NCBI GenBank assembly: GCA_023412275.1
Contig: JAEYNY010000147.1
Span: 1-23,793, forward strand
Direction of reading: 5' to 3'
From: Bacillota bacterium
Lineage (GTDB): Bacteria > Bacillota > Clostridia > Acetivibrionales > DSM-1351
Length of the DNA stretch: 23,793 bases
Part shown: one piece after another, positions 1-7,059 of the stretch
Numbering within the stretch: the stretch's first letter is position 1
Layout: the number at the start of each line of letters is the position of its first letter
Notes under the pieces: generated by a model
The model's database searches: none
The model's input: only the letters and a program-made list of their open reading frames with translations
What the model was told of the DNA's origin: nothing
Program-made: the position numbers and the translations under genes

Positions 1-849
1 GCGGAGTACCACAGAACTAATGCACTTTTGGTGCTGGGAATTGTCTTTTTCATTCTGCTTCTGATATTTGGAAGATCAAAAGGCTTCAATACAATATTGT
101 CACTTATATTTACGTTTGCAGCCATATTTGCAGTATTTGTCCCTGCAGTATTACAGGGTTTCAATATATATATATGGTCAATAATAACCTGTCTGTTTAT
201 AATCTGCATGACTTTACTTATCGTATACGGTGCCAGCAAGAAAAGTCTTGCAGCAGGTATTGGCTGTATGGTAGGTGTACTTGTATCCGGCGTTTTAATT
301 ACCTTTATGGATAAGCTTTTAAAGCTAACGGGGTTTGTCAGTGAGGAATCACTCTACCTGTTGCGTATTAATACTAAGCATCCCATAGATTTAAAAGCAA
401 TAATATTCGCTGCCATACTTATCGGAGCAATCGGTGCCATAATGGACGTGTCCATGTCGATTGCAGCTTCACTTGCTGAAATGCAGGAAAAGCTGGAGTA
501 TACACCTTTCAGTATGCTGGTAAAGTCGGGAATAGCCATTGGAAAAGATATAATGGGAACAATGGCAAACACACTTATACTTGCTTATATCGGCAGCTCC
601 TTGTCCGTTGTTTTGCTTCTGGTTTCATATAACAGTTCACTTTTAGAGCTTCTTAACAAGGAAATGATAGTTGTTGAAATATTGCAGGCATTGGTAGGCA
701 GTATAGGTATTCTTTTTACAATGCCTCTGACATCCCTTGTTTGTGGCTACCTGTACTCTGAAAGAATTAAGCTTCCTGAAGCAGATACTTCCGGTCGCGA
801 TATTACGGAAACCACTGAGAATGAAGATTACAGTGATGGGTGGAAATAG
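1..849 (+). CDS. YibE/F family membrane protein, 5'-truncated by window edge
   Basis: The frame is open from base 1, so this is the last 282 residues of a longer protein whose start lies outside the window; the TTG at 28 is not a credible start because the reading frame and hydrophobic sequence continue through it. About seven hydrophobic segments are visible (roughly residues 9-23, 30-51, 57-76, 84-103, 133-158, 191-210 and 224-252), with a short hydrophilic C-terminal tail rich in D/E/T. The stretch GAIGAIMDVSMSIAASLAEM at about 142-161 is characteristic of the YibE/F family of bacterial multipass proteins. The molecular function of this family is not established; a transport role is only a guess. 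The gene is followed by a hairpin with a T-tract at 879-919. Confidence 0.85.
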   Translation, partial: AEYHRTNALLVLGIVFFILLLIFGRSKGFNTILSLIFTFAAIFAVFVPAVLQGFNIYIWSIITCLFIICMTLLIVYGASKKSLAAGIGCMVGVLVSGVLITFMDKLLKLTGFVSEESLYLLRINTKHPIDLKAIIFAAILIGAIGAIMDVSMSIAASLAEMQEKLEYTPFSMLVKSGIAIGKDIMGTMANTLILAYIGSSLSVVLLLVSYNSSLLELLNKEMIVVEILQALVGSIGILFTMPLTSLVCGYLYSERIKLPEADTSGRDITETTENEDYSDGWK

Positions 850-861
850 TATTTAAAAAAT

Positions 862-892
862 TGAATAATAAAAAAGTCATCCTCACACAATA
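862..892 (+). promoter_or_regulatory. Candidate forespore (sigma-G-like) promoter for splB
   Basis: TGAATA at 862-867 and CACAATA at 886-892, separated by 18 nt, resemble the sigma-G/sigma-F consensus (TGAATA and CATACTA-like). In B. subtilis splB is transcribed in the forespore by sigma-G, so a promoter of this class is expected. Transcription would begin near 899-900, inside the loop of the hairpin at 879-914. AT-rich DNA makes chance matches easy, so this is tentative. Confidence 0.4.
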
Positions 893-919
893 ATAAAAAC
901 AAATGTGTGAGGATTTTTT
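879..919 (+). terminator. Intrinsic terminator-like hairpin after the YibE/F gene, overlapping the splB RBS
   Basis: A perfect 11-bp stem pairs ATCCTCACACA (879-889) with TGTGTGAGGAT (904-914) around a 14-nt A-rich loop, followed by a run of T at 915-919. This fits a rho-independent terminator for the upstream membrane-protein gene. The 3' arm contains GAGG (about 909-912), the only plausible ribosome binding site for splB, 7 nt before its ATG, so the same hairpin would hide that site in any read-through RNA. Confidence 0.75.
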
Positions 920-1939
920 ATGTTTAAACCCCAAAGAGTAATTTTTGAAACAGGAGCTCTGGATTATGAACTTGGAAGAAGGCTATATGACCAATTCAGT
1001 TCTTCCGGTATTGAGATAAATCAATGTGCATTAAACAGAGTAAAGTCATGTATTCCGGGAGAGGATGCGGGCTCACTTTACAAACACGGTAAGCAGACCC
1101 TTGTAATAGGAGTGAAAAAAAGTCTGACCTTCCAGAGCTGTAAGCCTTCTGCACATTATCAGCTTCCTCTTGTAAGCGGCTGTGTGGGTCAATGTGAATA
1201 CTGCTATCTCAATACGCAATTAGGTGATAAGCCTTTTATTAGAGTTTATGTAAACATTGACGAGATTTTAAACCGCGCAGAAAAATATATACAGGAAAGG
1301 CTCACTGAAAACACTATATTTGAAGGAGCTGCTACCTCTGACCCTATTCCTGTTGAACCCTATACGGGTGCTTTAAAAGCATCTATCAACTTTTTTGCAA
1401 ACCAAAAAAATGCCCGTTTCAGGTTTGTAACCAAGTTTACCGATATAGATAACCTTCTTGAACTTGAACACAACAAGCATACAGAAATACGTTTTAGTAT
1501 TAATACACAAAAAATCATCAGTACCTACGAACATAAAACTGCTTCTGCTTATAAACGTATAGAAGCAATCGGAAAGGTATCAAAAGCAGGATATCCAGTA
1601 GGATTTTTAATCGCACCGGTGTTCCTCTATGAAGGATGGAAAGAAGATTATAAAAATCTATTGTTTAAACTTAGAAATACTCTTGATGACGATACTGCAA
1701 AAAATGCAAGCTTTGAGATTATAACACACAGGTATACCGAAAGAGCCAAAAATAAAATATTGGAGATATTCCCTGATACAACTCTGGATATGATAAACGA
1801 AAACCGAAAATTTAAATTCGGTCAGTTTGGTTATGGTAAATATGTATATCCAAAGGAATCAATTACAGAAGTTAAAGATTTTTTCACAAAAGAAATAGCC
1901 TCTCTTTTTGGAGAAGGCATAATAAAATATATTATATAA
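920..1939 (+). CDS. splB: Spore photoproduct lyase (radical SAM DNA repair enzyme)
   Basis: This 339-residue protein has about the family's usual length (near 340). SplB reverses the UV lesion 5-thyminyl-5,6-dihydrothymine in spore DNA at germination, using a [4Fe-4S] cluster and S-adenosylmethionine. The cluster cysteines are C88, C92 and C95 in CVGQCEYC, and the tyrosines flanking the last cysteine (Y94, Y96), which match the radical-relay tyrosines of the Bacillus enzyme, are present. Oddly, the position expected for the B. subtilis hydrogen donor Cys141 is Ala138 (FEGAATSDP), with no cysteine after residue 95; C74 in FQSCKPS is the nearest alternative. The ATG at 920 follows GAGG by 7 nt. 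The gene converges on the beta-propeller gene. Identity is secure; the chemistry of the last step is open. Confidence 0.95.
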   Translation: MFKPQRVIFETGALDYELGRRLYDQFSSSGIEINQCALNRVKSCIPGEDAGSLYKHGKQTLVIGVKKSLTFQSCKPSAHYQLPLVSGCVGQCEYCYLNTQLGDKPFIRVYVNIDEILNRAEKYIQERLTENTIFEGAATSDPIPVEPYTGALKASINFFANQKNARFRFVTKFTDIDNLLELEHNKHTEIRFSINTQKIISTYEHKTASAYKRIEAIGKVSKAGYPVGFLIAPVFLYEGWKEDYKNLLFKLRNTLDDDTAKNASFEIITHRYTERAKNKILEIFPDTTLDMINENRKFKFGQFGYGKYVYPKESITEVKDFFTKEIASLFGEGIIKYII

Positions 1940-1965
1940 GGCCGACAGCTTACGCCGCCGGCCTT
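1938..1965. terminator. Hairpin between convergent splB and beta-propeller genes
   Basis: AAGGCCG (1938-1944) pairs with CGGCCTT (1959-1965) around a 14-nt loop, beginning at the splB stop codon. It is GC-rich in an AT-rich setting and lies between convergent genes, so it may terminate from both sides. Neither side has a solid T-run (TTCATAATTA on +, TTATATAATA on -), so it is weaker than the other terminators in the window. Confidence 0.5.
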
Positions 1966-1985
1966 CATAATTACTCAACTAATTT

Positions 1986-3827
1986 TTAATAATGCCCAAG
2001 AACCTGAGTCCAAATTTTCCCATCAGCAGATATTGTAATACATTCATGGCATCCTACTGAAACATATTTACCGTTACACCATACTGTTCCATTCAGATTG
2101 GTAGAAACCTGTGAAGCCACAGGGAACCAGCGTATGCCATCATTTGAACCATAAGTCTTGCCGGAAGTACCTGTTGCAATAATTCTATAACCGTTGATCC
2201 ATGTATTTTCACCAACAATAGTAATATCAGTAAAATTAGTCTGGAAGCCTGAAGCTGAAGTTGACCACGTTATTCCGTCAGGTGAGGTAAGTATTGTGCC
2301 GTTATTTCCTACAGCAATATATTTACTTCCGTCCCAAACAACACTTGTCAGGTTTTTAGTAGTTCCTGAGTATTGTTCAGTCCAATTCACTCCATCAGTA
2401 GAAGTAAATATTTTACCGCTGTTTCCTACTACAACATAATTTCTTCCGTTATATTCACCCTTGTTCAATTTAACCGGGGGTGTAACAACATTGTCGTTCC
2501 ATGTAGCACCTGCATTATCGGATGTAAGGATAAGCCCATCACTTCCTACAGCAATAAATTTTCCATGTGAATAATTAACACCTTCTATATTATTACCAAG
2601 GCCTATTATAGGTGCATACCAGTTTTGCCCTCCATCAGTAGACCTGATAATAGTACCATCAGGGCCGACTGCTACAAAAGCTCCTCCACCGTAATCGATA
2701 TCAACTAAATCATCAATTGTAGTAAGGTTAAAATATGACCATGTTAAACCACCATCAGTTGATCTTCTTACTCTTCCGTCAGTACCCACAGCTACCAGGA
2801 TTTTGCCGTCAGTGGCGACATCATAAAGCTGATAACCGTCATTTGCTCCTGCATTTACAACTTCGACGGTGTGATCCAGATACTTGATTCTTAGTAGTAA
2901 TCCGGCTCCGCCTATACCAATGTTTATATCTTTGAATGTCGCTATATCCTCTATTGCATAATGCGACAAATCTTCCTTTGATATTCTATCCCATGCAAAA
3001 CCATCCTTTGAAAAACTGATGAGTCCACGAGTTCCGGTAGCAAAGAAGCCATTTTCGGACTCGCTCCAAACTACATTTCTAAAGGATGCTTTTTCGTCTT
3101 GGAAAACCGGTTTCCAGTAAACGCCGTCATAAGATACTTCGATTGTACCCTTTTCACCTGTGGCCACGAACTTATCGTTACCCCAAGCTACATTATTTAA
3201 TGAAAAACCATATTTTGACTCAACTGCCGTATAGATTTCTTGCTCTTTCCAATCAATACCATTTTCTGATATGAGGCTTGTCCCAACATCAGTCAAAGCA
3301 TAAAATACACTTCCGTTCCAAACAAGACTTGTTATATTGGGGATAGTCTCCTTATAAGATGTGTATGTACTTTCAACCTTCACCCAGTTATATCCGTCTT
3401 CTGAATAAAGAATCGCTCCGTTACTTCCTGTAGCAACGAAAACTTTTTCGTTGGACACCACAGAAGTAAGATTGTAATCAAATTTTGGAGGCATTACCTC
3501 TTTCCAATCAAAACCTTCTTCTGAAGTATAAATTGCACCAAAATCACCTACTGCTACAAACTGAGTTCCTCTGCTGGCAACGGAATTCAACTGAGCATCC
3601 GTAGGAAGCTGAATATCCTTCCAATCCATTCCGTTTTCAGTCAACCTAATGATACCGTAATCTCCAACTGCTGCAAACAATCCGTTGTCATTTGCCGCTA
3701 TTGACCACAAATAACGGTCCTGAGGTGCAGGAAGATCCTCCAACCCCTCTGCTTGGATTACCAGCATAGAAAAACAACTGGTAAAGAGCATACACATAAC
3801 TAATAGAATAACAAGATGTTTTTTCAT
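1986..3827 (-). CDS. Secreted 14-repeat beta-propeller protein (BNR/Asp-box-like repeats)
   Basis: This 613-residue protein starts with a signal sequence (MKK, then a hydrophobic stretch to about residue 26, likely cut after VIQA). The rest is fourteen repeats of about 35-45 residues with the pattern FVAVG-x-x-G-x-I-x-x-S-x-DG-x-x-W. By my reading they start near residues 40, 80, 119, 164, 209, 249, 291, 333, 373, 412, 452, 492, 531 and 577. Repeat 7 (291-325) has lost the S-x-DG-x-x-W part, dividing the protein into two sets of seven, as expected for two seven-bladed propellers. Repeats 8-10 carry Asp-box-like STDGGxxW variants. I see no enzyme domain, LPXTG, S-layer or dockerin module, so a binding or scaffolding role outside the membrane is the most that can be inferred. 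The ATG is preceded by AGGAGGGG. Confidence 0.85.
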   Translation of the reverse strand: MKKHLVILLVMCMLFTSCFSMLVIQAEGLEDLPAPQDRYLWSIAANDNGLFAAVGDYGIIRLTENGMDWKDIQLPTDAQLNSVASRGTQFVAVGDFGAIYTSEEGFDWKEVMPPKFDYNLTSVVSNEKVFVATGSNGAILYSEDGYNWVKVESTYTSYKETIPNITSLVWNGSVFYALTDVGTSLISENGIDWKEQEIYTAVESKYGFSLNNVAWGNDKFVATGEKGTIEVSYDGVYWKPVFQDEKASFRNVVWSESENGFFATGTRGLISFSKDGFAWDRISKEDLSHYAIEDIATFKDINIGIGGAGLLLRIKYLDHTVEVVNAGANDGYQLYDVATDGKILVAVGTDGRVRRSTDGGLTWSYFNLTTIDDLVDIDYGGGAFVAVGPDGTIIRSTDGGQNWYAPIIGLGNNIEGVNYSHGKFIAVGSDGLILTSDNAGATWNDNVVTPPVKLNKGEYNGRNYVVVGNSGKIFTSTDGVNWTEQYSGTTKNLTSVVWDGSKYIAVGNNGTILTSPDGITWSTSASGFQTNFTDITIVGENTWINGYRIIATGTSGKTYGSNDGIRWFPVASQVSTNLNGTVWCNGKYVSVGCHECITISADGKIWTQVLGHY

Positions 3828-3859
3828 ATATACCCCTCCTAATAAATTATTATAGGTAT

Positions 3860-3888
3860 ATATTACAATATTTGTATTAAATTGTAAA
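3860..3888 (-). promoter_or_regulatory. Possible sigma-A-like promoter for the beta-propeller gene
   Basis: On the - strand TTTACA (3888-3883) and TAATAT (3865-3860) are 17 nt apart; a full TATAAT also occurs at 3854-3849 without a matching -35 box. The region is very AT-rich, so either could be chance. The gene is preceded by a weak hairpin, consistent with its own transcript. Confidence 0.25.
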
Positions 3889-3908
3889 CAAAAAAATTAC
3901 ATTTCAAA

Positions 3909-3942
3909 GTCGTATAAAGCTAGAATCTGTCATTTATACGGC
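3909..3942 (-). terminator. Weak hairpin at the end of the small membrane-protein gene
   Basis: On the - strand GCCGTATAAA (3942-3933) pairs with TTTATACGAC (3918-3909) with one mismatch around a 14-nt loop that includes the stop codon of the 91-residue gene. A seven-T run follows only about 12 nt later, so termination is possible but not typical. Confidence 0.35.
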
Positions 3943-4195
3943 TTCTGTGGCTATTAAGATTTTCGTCATTATTTATGGCATCTTCAGAATTAGAAATATT
4001 TATCACTTTTTCACTACTATCCAAATGAATAAGCTTTTCAATTTCCAATTGATTTTTAGCTTTTATTTCTTCAGCACGAACCATTGCATCAGCTTTAATT
4101 TGTTCCTTTTTTAATCGGTATTTAAGTACTTCCTGAGTAGTGAGGTAGATTGATATAAGTACTACTGCAACTGCTATTACTGCATTTGAGTCCAT
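3920..4195 (-). CDS. Small membrane-anchored coiled-coil protein, unknown function
   Basis: I do not recognise this 91-residue protein. It has one N-terminal hydrophobic segment (about residues 4-20), then a charged helix rich in K, E, A and I (about 24-58) that looks like a coiled coil or amphipathic helix, and a polar Asn/Ser/Asp-rich tail ending in basic residues. The likely arrangement is a single membrane anchor with a soluble tail. AAGGAG lies at good spacing before the ATG, and the gene starts 15 nt after the ybaK-like gene, so the two are probably co-transcribed. The strong ribosome binding site and tight spacing argue that it is a real gene. Confidence 0.65.
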   Translation of the reverse strand: MDSNAVIAVAVVLISIYLTTQEVLKYRLKKEQIKADAMVRAEEIKAKNQLEIEKLIHLDSSEKVINISNSEDAINNDENLNSHRSRINDRF

Positions 4196-4210
4196 AATGG
4201 TAATCTCCTT

Positions 4211-4687
4211 TTATTCAGTTATGCTCTCTACATCTGCTTTGATAAATTCAATTAATTCTTTAGGGCTTACCTCAACCTGAAAACCAATTTTCCCACCGCT
4301 GAAAATAAATGTATCCAGGTTTTTACAAGTGTTGTCAATTACTGTTTTATAGTCCTTTTTCATTCCTATTGGTGAACAGCCACCCCTGATATAGCCGGTA
4401 ACTTTATTGATCTCATCAACTCTTATCATCTCTACCGACTTCTCCCCCACCGCTTTTGCAGCAGCTTTTAGGTTTAGTTCCTTGCTTACGGGAATCACAA
4501 ATACAAAATAGTTTTTACTGTTTCCTCTGGTTACAAGTGTCTTATAAACTCTTTCAACAGGCTGTCCAATCTTTTCGGCTACTGAAACACCGTCAATTGC
4601 TCCACCCTTACTGTCATATGTATACACATTGTAATTGATTTTAGCAGTATCCAAAATTCTCATTACGTTTGTCTTTTGAATTGCCAC
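4211..4687 (-). CDS. ybaK: YbaK/EbsC family Cys-tRNA(Pro) deacylase
   Basis: The protein is 158 residues, the normal single-domain length. YbaK enzymes act in trans in the cytoplasm to remove cysteine wrongly attached to tRNA(Pro) by prolyl-tRNA synthetase. Family hallmarks are the VYKTLV stretch with the invariant lysine (K49) and the GGCSPIGMKK motif at about 102-111 lining the active site. It is 21 nt after the DUF1287 gene and 15 nt before the small membrane-protein gene. The neighbours do not suggest a specialised role. The closely related ProX or free-standing INS-type editing proteins are the alternatives, but the GGCSP-G motif favours YbaK. Confidence 0.88.
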   Translation of the reverse strand: MAIQKTNVMRILDTAKINYNVYTYDSKGGAIDGVSVAEKIGQPVERVYKTLVTRGNSKNYFVFVIPVSKELNLKAAAKAVGEKSVEMIRVDEINKVTGYIRGGCSPIGMKKDYKTVIDNTCKNLDTFIFSGGKIGFQVEVSPKELIEFIKADVESITE

Positions 4688-4708
4688 ACCAAATCCCTTC
4701 TTCCTTTT

Positions 4709-5401
4709 TTATTCCAAATCATTTTGTGGGAACCTGAAATGTCCTATTATGCGACCATTTTTGCTCCATTTTAAAAGCAAGTTTTCTTCCATGGGAAAAG
4801 TGCTGGAGTTGTGTATTATACCCGGGACTCCATCTCTTCTGCGTTTATCTGATATAACTGCAACATGGTCACTGTTTTTCAATATTACTATATCACCGGG
4901 TTGCCACTCATACAAGTTTTTCCTGTCAAAGGGTTTTACCTCTGTTGTGAGATTCGTAGCAAATTTTTTGAAAAATATATACTGATTCTTTACACGTCTG
5001 AAATCTATATTAGGATCAGGTATAATTACACCGTTTTTGTAATCTATTGTATTCTTTGAAATATCAACATCCATATGTGCCTTCAGATCGTATCCTGCGT
5101 TTTTGAGCGCTCTCCACACAACATCAGTACATACTCCTTCTGATTTTGGTGGATATCCACCTTCATAGTAAGTACTTTGGTACTTTGTTCTGTTGGATAT
5201 CTCCATTCTGGCACCCTGTACTATATCCTCATTATCGGGGATTCCATCTCCATCCATATCCCCATGGCAGATTAATCTATCAATTTTTACTTCACCTCTT
5301 AGAAAGAAAAAAGCATCCTGAAAGGCAAGGTGGCTGTATGATAATAAAGCTATACAACCAACTGCCAGTACTATGGATGCTATAAATACAAACCTTTTCA
5401 T
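4709..5401 (-). CDS. DUF1287 family membrane-anchored/exported protein with Ca-binding-like loop
   Basis: This 230-residue protein begins with a basic residue pair and a hydrophobic helix (about 4-24), an uncleaved anchor or a signal peptide. A D-x-D-x-D-G-x-x-D loop at 48-60 (DMDGDGIPDNEDI) resembles calcium-binding EF-hand or thrombospondin type 3 loops. The DUF1287 region follows, with EGVCTDVVWRA around C91 and SDHVAVISD around H179, the arrangement expected of a papain/NlpC-P60-like Cys-His pair. The family's reaction is not established; a peptidase or amidase acting on the cell wall is inference. GGAG lies 7 nt upstream of the codon right of TGATTTA, giving the ATG at 5401. It heads a probable three-gene unit with ybaK and the 91-residue gene. 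Confidence 0.8.
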   Translation of the reverse strand: MKRFVFIASIVLAVGCIALLSYSHLAFQDAFFFLRGEVKIDRLICHGDMDGDGIPDNEDIVQGARMEISNRTKYQSTYYEGGYPPKSEGVCTDVVWRALKNAGYDLKAHMDVDISKNTIDYKNGVIIPDPNIDFRRVKNQYIFFKKFATNLTTEVKPFDRKNLYEWQPGDIVILKNSDHVAVISDKRRRDGVPGIIHNSSTFPMEENLLLKWSKNGRIIGHFRFPQNDLE

Positions 5402-5476
5402 TAAATCACTCCAACCCTCTCGAGTTATTAATTGAATTCCTATATTCTTTCAAAGGTATATGTATTCAGTAATTAT

Positions 5477-6334
5477 TTATTTCAGACCATAAATATCCTC
5501 TTCTATGCAAATACGTGCTCTTTCAGCAGTCTTTGGGTCTGCATTAAGAGAATTTTCCAGAAATTCCGGATTGTTTATTAAGAACTCTTTCATTGTACCT
5601 GTTGGATTATCAAGATACTTCATCAGTAATCCGTATTGTTCTGATGAAATATGTCCACCTGAAAGTGCACCATCAAAAAGCCCTTTATCAACATTCATAA
5701 GTGCATGTGATTCAACACTTGCATCCTTTAACTTTTCAGTACCGCCCTGTAATCTGTCTATTACCACAAGACTGTATTTCAAATTACCTTTTAATTTATT
5801 AACAGCCGGAATCCATGCACGTACGTAGCTGGAAGCCTCTGTAATAATATCTGCAATATGAAGTACATTTGCCCCTCCAAGGTCAGCTACCTCTGAAGAT
5901 ACTCCATCTTTATACAATACAGCCGTCAAATCCTTGAATATTGTTATGTGGGGTATTTTGAGTATATCTGCTATTATAAGTGAAAAGAACCAGTCTCTTC
6001 TTTCTCCTCCTGATATATAACCTATATCTTTTATGTCAATATTACTCTTTATATACTCACACATTGTGGTTATAAGGCCTCTGTATATCTCATCAGTTTC
6101 AAAATTCTTATGGGCAAGTTCAAGTATTATCTCTGAGCAGTCCATTTTATTTTCTTTACATACATCAATTACTTTTAATAGACTATTTGCCTTTTCTTCA
6201 CTGCCATAAAGAAAATGTGTATTTATGTAGTAAGGGCCTATCTTGGATGACGTATACCAAAATGGCTTGTTTTCAGGACATATCCTGACTGCGTTGGTTT
6301 TAAACAGCCAGTTGATTAGATTATTTACTTCCAT
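5477..6334 (-). CDS. Divergent orotate phosphoribosyltransferase-like protein
   Basis: At 285 residues this is longer than ordinary PyrE (about 190-230). Relationship to orotate PRTases is seen in WYTSSKIGPYYIN (26-38, like the PyrE segment F-x-L-x-SG-x-x-SPYY), the ISGGERRDWFFSL turn (107-119, where PyrE has GPAYGGIPLA), and VVIDRLQGG (190-198, like VVVDREEGG). The PRPP-binding loop is unusual: LHIADIITEASS (158-169) against the usual VVVEDVITTGGS, with Ala161 for the first acidic residue and Glu-Ala-Ser for the Thr-Gly-Gly turn. About 85 further residues follow the last PyrE-like motif. It is the last gene of the pyr group, 10 nt after the phosphatase, with its ribosome binding site overlapping that stop codon. 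It may supply the PyrE step or be a regulator or paralogue. Confidence 0.72.
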   Translation of the reverse strand: MEVNNLINWLFKTNAVRICPENKPFWYTSSKIGPYYINTHFLYGSEEKANSLLKVIDVCKENKMDCSEIILELAHKNFETDEIYRGLITTMCEYIKSNIDIKDIGYISGGERRDWFFSLIIADILKIPHITIFKDLTAVLYKDGVSSEVADLGGANVLHIADIITEASSYVRAWIPAVNKLKGNLKYSLVVIDRLQGGTEKLKDASVESHALMNVDKGLFDGALSGGHISSEQYGLLMKYLDNPTGTMKEFLINNPEFLENSLNADPKTAERARICIEEDIYGLK

Positions 6335-6344
6335 TGTTAACCTC

Positions 6345-7040
6345 CTACAAACCTTTATTATTTTTTTGCCTTGATTCCATATAGCTTTGCCACCACTCCT
6401 GGTTCTGAATAGTACTCAACTCCGCACCTAAATGCACAATATCACCTTCGAGTACAACCTGAAATTCATCATTTTCATCATTGTAATCAACAATTGTTAC
6501 TGATGTATTGTCATGCCAATATACATTTTTCATATACTTAAGAGACTTACCATAAAACCTGCAGAGCATTGCCCTGATGGCTGTGCCATGTGTAACTATA
6601 CATACATTTCTTCCTTTGTTTTGTCCGATTATATCCATAACTTCTTTTAAAAGACGGTTATAAAATTCCTCCATATTTTCGCCGTTTGGCATTTGATGCA
6701 TATGAGGTTCATTTTCCCATGTATAGTTTTCATTGGGATATAAATTAGGGAGAACTTCCCATGCAACATTTTCCCAATCTCCGCCGTTAATTTCCTTCAT
6801 TTTGTCTGTGCGGATAATAGGAAGCTTTTTGATATCAGCTATATACTGTGCTGTCTGCAGGGTTCTTGTCAAGCTGCTTGAATATATAATGTCAACAGGC
6901 AAATCAGCAAGTCTTTCTGCTACAGCCTTCGCCTGTTTGTGTCCCTTTTCCGTAATCCTGCTGTCATACCACCCGTGAAATACTCTGTTGAAATTTCCTT
7001 CTGCTTCAGCATGTCTTACAAATATAAGCCTCGTTTTCAT
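6345..7040 (-). CDS. Histidine phosphatase family protein (phosphoglycerate mutase-like)
   Basis: The branch-2-free, 231-residue single domain carries the phosphohistidine motif VRHAEAEGN (R9, H10), the SSSLTRTLQTA segment with Arg59, EINGGDWEN as acid/base region and VTHGTAIRAM with the second catalytic histidine. These enzymes hydrolyse or transfer phosphate on small metabolites through a phosphohistidine; the substrate cannot be read from the sequence. I place the start at the ATG at 7040, 4 nt after GGAGGT; an in-frame TTG at 7052 lies inside that ribosome binding site and is unlikely. It sits between pyrD and the orotate PRTase-like gene, so a nucleotide or phosphosugar substrate linked to pyrimidine synthesis is possible, but this family is often placed without functional linkage. 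Confidence 0.87.
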   Translation of the reverse strand: MKTRLIFVRHAEAEGNFNRVFHGWYDSRITEKGHKQAKAVAERLADLPVDIIYSSSLTRTLQTAQYIADIKKLPIIRTDKMKEINGGDWENVAWEVLPNLYPNENYTWENEPHMHQMPNGENMEEFYNRLLKEVMDIIGQNKGRNVCIVTHGTAIRAMLCRFYGKSLKYMKNVYWHDNTSVTIVDYNDENDEFQVVLEGDIVHLGAELSTIQNQEWWQSYMESRQKNNKGL

Positions 7041-7059
7041 GAGTACCTCCAATACTATA

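Noticed and set aside
2194..2570. Open frames on the + strand inside the beta-propeller gene
   Set aside because: They are antisense shadows of the repeat protein, with no ribosome binding site or recognisable product.
1986..3827. Repetitive DNA taken as a possible repeat array or CRISPR
   Set aside because: The repeats vary at DNA level, keep the reading frame and encode propeller blades; there are no constant-length direct repeats with unique spacers.
1986..3827. Lipobox at FTSC (residues 15-18) in the beta-propeller protein
   Set aside because: Phe is poor at the -3 position and hydrophobic residues continue past the cysteine to a better signal peptidase I site at VIQA; lipidation is not excluded but not favoured.
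5402..5476. Terminator or promoter between the PRTase-like gene and the DUF1287 gene
   Set aside because: No stem with a T-tract and no convincing promoter pair could be found; it may simply be read-through.
7041..7052. TTG at 7052 as the start of the histidine phosphatase
   Set aside because: It lies within the GGAGG ribosome binding site that serves the ATG at 7040, and the extra four residues have no family support.
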